A DNA stretch of 64,000 bases from CAVYBY01 sp963766935 (GTDB lineage: Bacteria > Actinomycetota > UBA4738 > HRBIN12): assembly GCA_963766935.1 (NCBI GenBank), contig CAVYBY010000003.1, forward strand, positions 186,001 to 250,000, given 5' to 3'. How positions within the stretch are numbered: position 1 is the stretch's first letter; every line of letters starts with the position of its first letter. Shown here piece after piece: positions 32,989 to 40,760 of this stretch. The position numbers were made by a program, and so were the translations under genes. Below the pieces are notes generated by a model that did not search any database, had not been told where the DNA came from, and saw nothing but the letters and a program-made list of their open reading frames with translations.

Positions 32989-34443
32989 ATGCACGAAGTC
33001 CCAATCGCGCCGAGGCCATCCGACGGCTTCCGCAAGCTCGTCGACGAGTCCGTCATGCGCAGGTACGAGCGGCTGAGCGAACAATCCGCCCGCCGGCTCC
33101 GCGGCCGGGTCCTCTGGCAGATCAACTCCGCCGAGAGCGGCGGTGTGGCGGAGCTGCTCCGATCGATGCTCGGGTACCTCCGCAACCGGGGAGTCGACAC
33201 GCGGTGGCTCGTCGTGGACGGCGACGAGCGATTCTTCGCCATCACCAAGCGGATCCACAACCACCTGCACGGCGTCCCCGGGGACGGTGGGGCCCTCGGA
33301 GCGCGCGAGCGCAGTCACTACGACGGCGTCCTCGCCCGGAACATGGGCGGCCTGCGCGGCCACATCTCGCCGGGCGACGTGGTGATCCTGCACGATCCGC
33401 AGACCCTGGGACTGGCCCGGGCGGTGGCGGCCGAGGGCGCCTGCGTGATCTGGACCTGCCACATCGGGGTCGACGAGCCCAACGACGCCGTACGCGAGGC
33501 CTGGCGGTTCTTCGATCCCGACCTCGACGCGGTCCGGCTCGCGACGTTCACCAGGGCCACCTACGTGTGGGAGGGGATCGAGCCCGGCCGCACGGCGCTC
33601 ATCCCCCCGTGCATCGACGCGTTCAGCCTGAAGAACGCCGATCTGAAACCGGCGAGACGCGACGCGATCCTGGTTGCGGCGGGGCTGGTCGCGCCGCACC
33701 CGACGGACGCGGCGCCGACGTTCACGAGAACGGACGGCGCCTCCGGACTCGTGCGGACTCGGGCACTGATGGACGAAGACGAGCCCATGCCCGACGGCGC
33801 CCCGTACGTACTTCAGGTCTCGCGATGGGACCGGCTGAAGGATCCCGTCGGTGTGCTGCGCGGCTTCGTCCAGGATGGTCCCGGCGACGTGCACCTGGTG
33901 CTCGCCGGACCGGCCCCGTCGTCGGTCGCCGACGACCCGGAGGCCGACGGCATCTTGTCGGAGGTCCGCGGCGCACGCTCGATCCTGGCGCCGTCCGCAC
34001 GACGGCGCGTGCACATCGCCAACTTGCCGGTGGACGACGCCGAGGAGAACGCGGTCGTCGTGAACGCCCTGCAGCGACGGGCGGAGGTCGTCGTCCAAAA
34101 GAGCCTCGCCGAGGGCTTCGGCCTCACGGTCACCGAGGCGATGTGGAAGGCCCGGCCGGTCGTCGCGAGCCGCGTCGGAGGCATCCGCGACCAGATCGAG
34201 GACCGGCGGAGCGGCCGGCTCGTCGATCCCACCGACCTCGAGGCCTTCGGCCGTGCCGTGGCCTCGCTGATCGAGCGGCCGCACGATGCGGCGTCGATGG
34301 GAGCGGCCGCGAGGGAAACGGTCCGGTCCCGGTACCTCGCACCCCACTACCTCGGCGGGTATCTGGAGCTGGTGCGGCGACTGAGCGCCGAACGCCGGGG
34401 CTCGCCGCCTACCGACCCTCCGCGACGTGCCCGGTCTCGGTGA
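32989..34443 (+). CDS. GT4 glycosyltransferase, trehalose synthase (TreT) type
   Basis: A 484-residue GT-B enzyme. It opens with about 40 residues before RVLWQINSAESGGVAELL, the NS-x-x-GGGVAE-like motif of TreT and trehalose phosphorylase-type enzymes. The C-terminal half has LQVSRWDRLKDPVGVLRGF, VQKSLAEGFGLTVTEAMWK with the E-x7-E signature, and VASRVGGIRDQIED. TreT makes trehalose from NDP-glucose and glucose; another retaining glycosyl transfer cannot be excluded. ATG at 32989 is the first start; no clear SD. It is divergent from guaB3, and its last 35 bases overlap the convergent cysC. Confidence 0.78.
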   Translation: MHEVPIAPRPSDGFRKLVDESVMRRYERLSEQSARRLRGRVLWQINSAESGGVAELLRSMLGYLRNRGVDTRWLVVDGDERFFAITKRIHNHLHGVPGDGGALGARERSHYDGVLARNMGGLRGHISPGDVVILHDPQTLGLARAVAAEGACVIWTCHIGVDEPNDAVREAWRFFDPDLDAVRLATFTRATYVWEGIEPGRTALIPPCIDAFSLKNADLKPARRDAILVAAGLVAPHPTDAAPTFTRTDGASGLVRTRALMDEDEPMPDGAPYVLQVSRWDRLKDPVGVLRGFVQDGPGDVHLVLAGPAPSSVADDPEADGILSEVRGARSILAPSARRRVHIANLPVDDAEENAVVVNALQRRAEVVVQKSLAEGFGLTVTEAMWKARPVVASRVGGIRDQIEDRRSGRLVDPTDLEAFGRAVASLIERPHDAASMGAAARETVRSRYLAPHYLGGYLELVRRLSAERRGSPPTDPPRRARSR

Positions 34444-35035
34444 CTCGGAGATCCGTGAACCCGGAGTGGGTCTTCGGCCCGGTCACGAGCACCGCGGCGT
34501 CCTCGATGTAGCCGAGCTCCTTGAGCGTGTCGAGCACGTGCTGAAGCGACGCGTCGGGGTCCTCGACGAGGGTGTCGACCTTGAGCTCGGGGTTCTCGGG
34601 CGCCTCGTAGGGATCGTCGACACCGGTGAAGCCCGTGATCTCGCCGGCGAGCGCCTTCTTGTAAAGACCCTTCGGGTCGCGATTCGCGGCGATCTCGTCG
34701 ACCGTCGCGTGCACGTAGATCTCGACGAAGTCGCCCACCATCTGCCGCACCTCGTCGCGGGCCGCCTTGTAGGGCGAGATCGGACAGCAGATCGCGGCAA
34801 CCCCGTTGCGCGTCAGCAGCTGCGCGACGAATCCGATGCGCAAGATGTTGGTGTCGCGGTCTTCCTTGGAGAAGCCGAGACCCTTGGACAGGTTCTGCCG
34901 CACCACGTCGCCGTCGAGGATCTCTGTCGGCAGATCCCTCGCCTTCAGCTCGTGGAAGAGCAGCTCGGCGATGGTCGACTTTCCCGACCCGGACAAGCCG
35001 GTGAACCAGACGGTGAACCCTCGATGCGTGGTCAC
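34409..35035 (-). CDS. cysC: Adenylylsulfate (APS) kinase
   Basis: A 208-residue kinase that phosphorylates APS to PAPS, the sulfate donor of sulfotransferases. It has Walker A GLSGSGKS (13-20), then DGDVVRQNLSKGLGFSKEDR and NILRIGFVA. The serine of the ISPYKAARDEVR motif is Ser87, and DPYEAPENPEL follows. The C-terminal extension of about 30 residues beyond the usual CysC end is not recognised. GTG at 35035 overlaps the phosphodiesterase-family stop (GTGA) and has GAAGGAG upstream. No ATP sulfurylase gene is in the window. The three sulfotransferases nearby are the obvious consumers of PAPS. Confidence 0.95.
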   Translation of the reverse strand: MTTHRGFTVWFTGLSGSGKSTIAELLFHELKARDLPTEILDGDVVRQNLSKGLGFSKEDRDTNILRIGFVAQLLTRNGVAAICCPISPYKAARDEVRQMVGDFVEIYVHATVDEIAANRDPKGLYKKALAGEITGFTGVDDPYEAPENPELKVDTLVEDPDASLQHVLDTLKELGYIEDAAVLVTGPKTHSGFTDLRVTETGHVAEGR

Positions 35036-36429
35036 AGAAAGCTCCTTCCGACGGCGCCCGCGGGCGCCTCGAAGTCGTAGAGGGAAAGGATGGTCGGACC
35101 CACGTCCACGAGCCCGAGCCCGTCGACGCGGCCCATCGGTTGGTTCGGTGCTCCCCGCATGACGAACACGCCCGTTCGGTCGTGGTTCGCCCCGTCGGGC
35201 CCCGTGTCGTTCTCGTAGGTGAACAGTTCCTTGTTGCCGACGGCGCCGATGGATCGCCAGGCGAGATCGCCGAAGTAGACGATGAGGTCGGGGGCCACGC
35301 CGCGCACCTCGGAGTAGACGTCCTGCGGGCGGAGCACCTTGGTGCCGAGCAGCTCGCCGTCGGGCCCGGTCATGGCCTCCAGCCGGCCGATCAGCTCGTC
35401 GCGGACGGACTCGTACCGCGCCGGCTCGACGATCCCTTGCGGCTCCCGGCCCTTGACGTTCAGGAACAGGCGCCCGTAGTAGCCACCGTCGCCCCACGCA
35501 ACGGTCCGGTCCCAGTCGACCGGGGCCTTGGCGATCGGCGTGACGCCGGCAAGCGGCTCGGTGAACTTCAGGTAGCCGTGTTCGTGCAGCCAGTCGTTGA
35601 AGCAGACGCCGCCCATCATCGGGCGCGCGCCGTGATCGGACATCAGGATCGTGATCGCGTCGGACGGAAGGACCTCGAGCAACGTTCCGATCTGGTCGTC
35701 GAGGTAGCGGTAGTAGTCCTGGAACGCCGTCTCGAACTTGTTGCCCGCCACGTATTTCGGGTGCGATGGGTCGTAGTACTGCCAGAAGACGTGGTGGAGC
35801 CGGTCGGGCCCCATCTCGACCATCATGAAGAAGTCCCACGGCTTGGTCGTCGCGAGCTTGCGCGCGACCTGGAACCGCCGCTCGGTCATCGCGAAGACCC
35901 GTTCGAGGACGTAGTCCATGCCCTGCTCGCGGAAGTTCGGGATGTCGAAGATGTAACGGCCCTTGCCCCCCAGCTCCGCTTCGATCTCGACCTCCAGCTC
36001 CTGCGGATAGGCGTACCGCGGCGCCGACGGGGGGGTGAGGAAGCACCCGATTCGCCATCCTGGGAACTCGGCCGGGGGCGGGTAACCGGGTGGGACGCCG
36101 ATCAGGCAGGAGCGGAGCCCGCGGCGGCCGAGCTCGTCCCAGACGGCGGGTTCGCGGATCGAGCCGGAGTGCGCGATCGAGAGGCCCGAGTAGGTCGCGT
36201 CCTTTCGGTTGCGGAAGCCGTAGATGCCCAGCTGGCCCGGTGTCTTGCCGGTCATCGCGCACGCCCACGCCGGAATGGTGATCGGCGGTGTGATGGAGGC
36301 CAGCTCGCCGTGCATCCCCTCGCCCATCAACTTGTGGACGTTGGGAAGCTCGGCGGCAAGATCCTGGAACAGGAGTCGCGGGGTCGCGCAGTCGAGCCCG
36401 ATCACCGCCACTCTGGGGCCCTGCTGCAT
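35032..36429 (-). CDS. Alkaline-phosphatase-superfamily phosphodiesterase/pyrophosphatase-like protein
   Basis: A 465-residue protein of the type I phosphodiesterase/nucleotide pyrophosphatase group. Asp13 (VIGLDCATP) is a likely metal ligand. Thr51 in TIPAWACAMTGKTPG sits where the nucleophile of this group lies. YGFRNRK, a second metal site ILMSDHGARPM, and GANHDRTGVFVMRG with a further His follow. There is no signal peptide, so it should act in the cytoplasm. Translational coupling to cysC (GTGA) suggests a substrate in sulfonucleotide or polysaccharide metabolism, but this is inference. ATG at 36429. Confidence 0.8.
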   Translation of the reverse strand: MQQGPRVAVIGLDCATPRLLFQDLAAELPNVHKLMGEGMHGELASITPPITIPAWACAMTGKTPGQLGIYGFRNRKDATYSGLSIAHSGSIREPAVWDELGRRGLRSCLIGVPPGYPPPAEFPGWRIGCFLTPPSAPRYAYPQELEVEIEAELGGKGRYIFDIPNFREQGMDYVLERVFAMTERRFQVARKLATTKPWDFFMMVEMGPDRLHHVFWQYYDPSHPKYVAGNKFETAFQDYYRYLDDQIGTLLEVLPSDAITILMSDHGARPMMGGVCFNDWLHEHGYLKFTEPLAGVTPIAKAPVDWDRTVAWGDGGYYGRLFLNVKGREPQGIVEPARYESVRDELIGRLEAMTGPDGELLGTKVLRPQDVYSEVRGVAPDLIVYFGDLAWRSIGAVGNKELFTYENDTGPDGANHDRTGVFVMRGAPNQPMGRVDGLGLVDVGPTILSLYDFEAPAGAVGRSFL

Positions 36430-36565
36430 GCGCGCGTTCCTCGCTCCGGGGGGGTCCGATGCGCCACGCCGACATGGAAGCGGTGCGCGCTCGTTGCGGA
36501 AAATGCTTCCGCGGCACGGCTATGCTACCAACCCCCCCGAACCGGTAACCAGCGGAGATGCGGCA

Positions 36566-36964
36566 ATGGGCTTGCTCCGACGTCTGCTCAAGGCCGAGGC
36601 GTTCCTGTGGTTCGCCACGGGCGCGACCGCCTGCGTCGGCCCCGGCTGGCTGGTGGAGCGGCTCCTCGGGCAACCGCCGCTTCACGAGGACGCGTGGCTG
36701 CGGATCGCCGGTCTGATGGCCGTCGTTCTGGCCATGTTCATGGTCCTGGTCAGCCAGCGGCTCGAGGACGTCTGGTGGTGGGCGTGGGCGTTCGTTCTCC
36801 TCGAGGCGGGCACCGCGACCGTCGCCCTCGTGAACGTCCTCGTGAGCCTGCCGCCGGGCGCCGCCGCCTGGCCATGGTGGCTCGTGTTCGTCGTCAACGC
36901 CGGGTTCGGCGCGGCCGGGCTCGTGGCGCTCGCGCGCAGCGGCCACGAGAAGCCGTTCGCCTGA
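36566..36964 (+). CDS. Small four-helix membrane protein
   Basis: A 132-residue protein with four hydrophobic segments (about 9-30, 44-64, 70-94 and 102-123), short loops and both termini probably cytoplasmic. Trp-rich stretches (VWWWAWAF, WPWWLVFVV) are notable. I do not recognise a family. ATG at 36566 has a GGAG 11 bases upstream, and a TATGCT hexamer at 36522-36527 may be its -10. It is divergent from the phosphodiesterase-family gene and 49 bases before the ABC transporter ATPase. Confidence 0.65.
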   Translation: MGLLRRLLKAEAFLWFATGATACVGPGWLVERLLGQPPLHEDAWLRIAGLMAVVLAMFMVLVSQRLEDVWWWAWAFVLLEAGTATVALVNVLVSLPPGAAAWPWWLVFVVNAGFGAAGLVALARSGHEKPFA

Positions 36965-37001
36965 GAAGCGTCGCCCGGGCGGGCATTCGCCGCGACGTTG
37001 C

Positions 37002-37007
37002 TACCGT
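37002..37007 (+). promoter_or_regulatory. -10-like hexamer before the ABC transporter
   Basis: TACCGT ends six bases before the GTG at 37014. There is no ribosome-binding site. It is the weakest member of the leaderless set. Confidence 0.35.
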
Positions 37008-37013
37008 GGACCG

Positions 37014-37997
37014 GTGCAGACGGAACCTCAGGTCGCCGATGCGGGCGGTTCGCCCGACGGGGTGGTCATCCGCACCAGCGGGCTGACCAAGGTGTACCCG
37101 GGCGGGGTGCGCGCGGTCGACGGGCTGGATCTGGAGGTCTTCGAAGGGGAGATCTTCGGGCTCCTCGGTCCAAACGGCGCCGGCAAGACGACGACGGTCG
37201 GCATGCTCACCACCCGGGTCACGCCGAGCGCGGGAACCGCGGTCCTTGCGGGGGTCGACGTCGTCGCGCATCCGTCGGAGGCCAAGCGGATGATCGGCGT
37301 GGTCTCTCAGACGAACACCCTCGATCGCAGCCTGAGCGTGTGGGAGAACCTCTACTTCCACGGACGGTACTTCGGCATGGGGGCGGGCGAATCGCGCCGC
37401 GTGGCGACCTCGATGCTGGAGGTGTTCCGGCTCGCCGACCGGGCCTCCTCGAACGTCGCGGCACTCTCGGGCGGCATGGCGCAGCGGCTGATGGTGGCCC
37501 GGAGCATCATCCACCGTCCGCGAATCCTGTTCCTCGACGAGCCGACGTCGGGTCTGGATCCGCAGTCTCGGATCGCGCTGTGGGAGATCATCGGCCAGAT
37601 CCACCGCGACGGGCAGACGGTGCTCCTCACGACGCACTACATGGAGGAAGCCGACCGGCTCTGCAAGCGGCTCGCGATCATGGACCACGGCCGGCTGCTC
37701 GCCCTCGACACGCCGGCGGCCCTGAAGGCGACGGTCGGGGGCGACACCGTCGTCCGCATCGTCGCGGACGCGGACGCGGAACGCCTGGCCGCGCATCTGC
37801 GCGGTGTCGAACGCGTCACGGACGCCAAGGTCGTCGACGGCACGGTGCTGTTGACCGCCCGCGGATCACACGGGCTGCTGCCGCTCGTCCTGACGCACGC
37901 GGAGAGCGGGGGCTTCACGGTCCGGGATCTCTCCATGGACGAGCCCACCCTCGAGACCGTCTTCATCAACCTGACCGGCTCGGACCTGAGAGAGTGA
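37014..37997 (+). CDS. ABC transporter ATPase, drug-export (DrrA) type
   Basis: A 327-residue ATP-binding subunit with Walker A GPNGAGKTTT, the Q-loop in VVSQTNTLDRSLSVWENL, signature LSGGMAQRL, Walker B ILFLDEPTSGLDP and the switch His in LLTTHYMEEADRLC. The C-terminal extension (about 230-327, with VVRIVADADAERL and EPTLETVFINLTG) is typical of DrrA/NodI-like exporters. It is followed after two bases by its permease. Substrate unknown; daunorubicin-type naming reflects family, not substrate. Confidence 0.9.
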   Translation: MQTEPQVADAGGSPDGVVIRTSGLTKVYPGGVRAVDGLDLEVFEGEIFGLLGPNGAGKTTTVGMLTTRVTPSAGTAVLAGVDVVAHPSEAKRMIGVVSQTNTLDRSLSVWENLYFHGRYFGMGAGESRRVATSMLEVFRLADRASSNVAALSGGMAQRLMVARSIIHRPRILFLDEPTSGLDPQSRIALWEIIGQIHRDGQTVLLTTHYMEEADRLCKRLAIMDHGRLLALDTPAALKATVGGDTVVRIVADADAERLAAHLRGVERVTDAKVVDGTVLLTARGSHGLLPLVLTHAESGGFTVRDLSMDEPTLETVFINLTGSDLRE

Positions 37998-37999
37998 CG

Positions 38000-38842
38000 A
38001 TGGACCGGACGGCCGAGCACGACGTCGCGCTGCCCCAGGTTGCTCCGCACCGGAGCACCCCCGCGATCGCGTTCGGCGCCCTGCTGCTGCGCGACCTCGC
38101 GGTGCTCCGCAAGACGTTCCTCGAGTTCGCAGTCCGCACGATCATGCAGCCGCTGCTGTTCGTCTTCGTCTTTACGTACGTCTTCCCGAAGATCGGGCAG
38201 GCGGTCGGCGGGACGGGCGGCGAGCAGACCTTCTCGAGCCTGCTCGTGCCCGGTGTGATCGCGATCGCGTGCATCTTCCAGGGGATTCAGGCGGTCGCAC
38301 TCCCGCTCGTGCAGGACTTCGGCTACAGCCGCGAGATCGAGGACCGGGTCATGGCCCCGCTCCCGGTGTGGGGCGTCGCCGCCGAGAAGCTGCTCGCCGG
38401 CGCCATCCAGGGGCTCGTCGCCGCGGCGATCGTGTTCCCGCTGGCGCTCGTCGTTCCCGCGACTCCCGTGCACCTGAACATCCGCCCGCTCGAGCTGGCG
38501 ACACTTCTGCCGCTCGCGTCGCTCACCGGCTCGTCGCTCGGCCTGGTGATCGGCACGCGGGTGGAGCCGCGGCAGGTGCCGCTCGTGTTCGGGATCGTCG
38601 TCATCCCGATCACCTTCCTCGGCGCCACCTACTACCCGTGGGCGAGCCTCACCCCGATCCCGTGGCTCAAGGCGGCCGTGCTGCTCAACCCGCTCGTCTA
38701 CATGAGCGAAGGGATGCGCGTCTCGCTCACGCCGCAGTTCCCGCACATGCCGCTCGTCGGGATCTACGTCGGGCTGATCACGTGCCTCGGCCTTCTTGGG
38801 ACGCTGGGGATCCAGGGGTTCCGGCGGCGCGTGCAGTCCTAG
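38000..38842 (+). CDS. ABC-2 type permease
   Basis: A 280-residue ABC-2 membrane subunit with six hydrophobic segments and the N-terminal cytoplasmic stretch DLAVLRKTFLEFAVRTIMQPLLF. A central region GYSREIEDRVMAPLPVW matches the coupling helix of ABC-2 permeases (EREERTGELLLA-type position), followed by YYPWASLTPIPWLK. ATG at 38000 follows the ATPase stop by two bases. The gene ends 65 bases inside the convergent dehydrogenase gene, an unusually long coding overlap for this window. Confidence 0.88.
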   Translation: MDRTAEHDVALPQVAPHRSTPAIAFGALLLRDLAVLRKTFLEFAVRTIMQPLLFVFVFTYVFPKIGQAVGGTGGEQTFSSLLVPGVIAIACIFQGIQAVALPLVQDFGYSREIEDRVMAPLPVWGVAAEKLLAGAIQGLVAAAIVFPLALVVPATPVHLNIRPLELATLLPLASLTGSSLGLVIGTRVEPRQVPLVFGIVVIPITFLGATYYPWASLTPIPWLKAAVLLNPLVYMSEGMRVSLTPQFPHMPLVGIYVGLITCLGLLGTLGIQGFRRRVQS

Positions 38843-39896
38843 CGCCCGCCCACGAGGTTCTCGCCGCGTCGACCCGGGCCGCCGCCAGGCGCGCGGCGGC
38901 GGCACTCGTCGAGATCCCGTCGCGCTCGGCCAGGTCGAAGACCTCCTCGAGCGTGCCGGCGATCCCCTCGAGCCTCACCCGAAGCTCACCGGCCGTCCAG
39001 CCCAGCCGCTCGCGGCCGGCCAGGTGCAGGACCCCGCCCGCGCTGACGACGACGTCGGGGGCGTACCGGATCCCGGCGCTCGCGAGGCGTTCCCCGTCGG
39101 CCGGCGATTCGAGCTGGTTGTTGGCCGAGCCGGCAACGACCCGGCACCGCAGGCGAGGGATGGTCGAGGGGTTGAGCACGCCGCCGACGGCGCACGGAGA
39201 AAAGACGTCGCCCACGACGTCGTAGATCTCATCCGGCGGGACGGACCGGCCGCCGGTACGCGCGGCCGCGGCGGTCGCGCGAGTCTCATCCACGTCCGCC
39301 ACGACGACACCGGCGCCCGCCTCGGCGAGCAGGTCGGCGACCTTGCCACCGACCTCGCCGGCCCCTTGCACCGCAACCGTGCTGTCCTCGATCGCCGCCC
39401 CTTCGCGAGCCAGCGCGGCCACGATCCCGTAGAAGACGCCGGCCGCGGTGTCGGGCGCCGAGCTTCCGGAGCCGCCGGCCGCCAGGCTGGTCCCCATGAC
39501 GTGGGGGCACCGCCCCGCGATCGCATCCATGTCCGCCTCGGTCGTGTTCATGTCGCACGCGGTCACGTAGCTCCCGCCCAGACCGCAAACGAGATCCGCG
39601 TAGCGCTCGAGAAGGCGGCGACGCTCGTCGCCGGCCGGGATGCGGGGAACCGCGAGCACGGCTTTCCCTCCGCCGAACGGCAGCCCCGCGAGGGCGTTCT
39701 TCGCCGTCATGGCCGCCGACAGCCGCGTGACGTCGCGAAGGGCGTCTTCCGGCGCCGGGTAGACCTTCAGCCGCGTGCCGCCGAACCCCGGGCCGAGGAC
39801 CGTGGAGTGCAACCCCACGAACAGCCATGCGTCCGTGTCCGGCTCGAAGGCCGTGGCCACGAGCTCACCGTCCCAGCCGGTCAGCTCCGCGAACAC
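38778..39896 (-). CDS. Leu/Phe/Val-type amino acid dehydrogenase
   Basis: A 372-residue NAD-dependent oxidative deaminase of the Glu/Leu/Phe/Val dehydrogenase family. It has GFGGTRL, Lys66 (AAMTAKNALAGL) and Lys78 (FGGGKAVL) for substrate and catalysis, Asp115 in TACDMNTTEADM and the Rossmann VAVQGAGEVGGKVADLL. Size and the FGGTRLKVYP N-terminus favour the Leu/Phe/Val group over glutamate dehydrogenase; the exact amino acid is not decidable by eye. The last 25 residues run into the permease gene on the other strand and are Ala/Gly/Ser-rich. GTG at 39896; the sulfotransferase gene ends three bases upstream. Confidence 0.85.
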   Translation of the reverse strand: MFAELTGWDGELVATAFEPDTDAWLFVGLHSTVLGPGFGGTRLKVYPAPEDALRDVTRLSAAMTAKNALAGLPFGGGKAVLAVPRIPAGDERRRLLERYADLVCGLGGSYVTACDMNTTEADMDAIAGRCPHVMGTSLAAGGSGSSAPDTAAGVFYGIVAALAREGAAIEDSTVAVQGAGEVGGKVADLLAEAGAGVVVADVDETRATAAAARTGGRSVPPDEIYDVVGDVFSPCAVGGVLNPSTIPRLRCRVVAGSANNQLESPADGERLASAGIRYAPDVVVSAGGVLHLAGRERLGWTAGELRVRLEGIAGTLEEVFDLAERDGISTSAAAARLAAARVDAARTSWAGARTARAAGTPGSPASQEGRGT

Positions 39897-39899
39897 GGT

Positions 39900-40721
39900 T
39901 CACCACCAGCTCCATTCGGACCCGAGGAGGCTCTGAAGGTCGGCGGCGTGGGGGGCGTACACCTCCTTGAGACGATCGACCAGCGCGTCGCCGGCGCCGG
40001 TCAGCTTATTCTTTCCAGGCGTGTAGTTGGGATAGGCGGAGAGCTCGAACGGCGGCAGGCCGAGGAACCGAAGGACCGAGGCGTACGTCTCGGCGGTGCG
40101 CCCGAACAGATCGTCGGAGCGAATCACGAGCAACCGTTCGCGCGGGACGAACTCCAGCCACCGCCGGAGCTGTTCGGCGTAGTAGCCACGCGCGACGTAG
40201 GAATGCCGGAGCACCGGCGGGTCGCAGTGGGCCGGCGATGCGAGCGATTCGGGGGCGAGCAGGGCGTCCTGCATCTCGCGCGATTCGAAGGCGCGCCGTC
40301 GCATGTGCCAGTACTGCGAGACGGCGCGGTCGATGGGGTCGCGAAGCACGGCGATCGCTTTCACCTCGGGGAGCTGCGCTACGACCCGCGGCGGAACTTC
40401 GGGACAGAACAAGTAGTGGGGCGTGGCCTCGAACGCCATCCGGTCGGAGCGGCGGGACGGGAAGTGCGCGCGATACCAGCCGAGCCCCCGGCCGTAGTTG
40501 AGAGAGAAAAACGCGATCTCCTTCTGCACCGGGCGCGCAACGTCCGGGTGTTCGGCCAGGTACTTGAAGAGCGAGCTCGTCCCCGCCTTCTGGGCGCCGA
40601 TGACGAGGAAGTCGGGCAGCTTCTGCTTGGGCAGGAGCCGCCGGAGCTGCACGCGGCCGAGCGCGATCCGGTCCCTCGTCTCGCGCGGGATCGCGCCGCG
40701 AATCTTGTTTCCGGCGCCCAC
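39900..40721 (-). CDS. PAPS-dependent sulfotransferase 1
   Basis: A 273-residue sulfotransferase. The 5'-phosphosulfate loop is IGAQKAGTSSLFKYL, with Lys and Ser-Ser in place, followed by KEIAFFSLNYGRGLGWYRAHFP as in heparan-type sulfotransferases. The 3'-phosphate motif is AVLRDPIDRAVSQYWHMRR. GYYAEQLRRWLEFVPRERLLVI completes the fold. It should transfer sulfate from PAPS to a carbohydrate or lipid hydroxyl. There is no signal peptide. GTG at 40721 has AAGGGAG five bases upstream. It lies 39 bases after groEL on the same strand and could receive read-through from it. Confidence 0.88.
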   Translation of the reverse strand: MGAGNKIRGAIPRETRDRIALGRVQLRRLLPKQKLPDFLVIGAQKAGTSSLFKYLAEHPDVARPVQKEIAFFSLNYGRGLGWYRAHFPSRRSDRMAFEATPHYLFCPEVPPRVVAQLPEVKAIAVLRDPIDRAVSQYWHMRRRAFESREMQDALLAPESLASPAHCDPPVLRHSYVARGYYAEQLRRWLEFVPRERLLVIRSDDLFGRTAETYASVLRFLGLPPFELSAYPNYTPGKNKLTGAGDALVDRLKEVYAPHAADLQSLLGSEWSWW

Positions 40722-40760
40722 CGTCTCCCTTGCTCCTCGAGGACCGACGCCGGGGGGGCG

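Noticed and set aside
32824..34347. Open frame extending guaB3 upstream to 894 residues
   Set aside because: The extension is antisense to the glycosyltransferase gene and has no family similarity; the GuaB3 N-terminus starts at GTG 32823.
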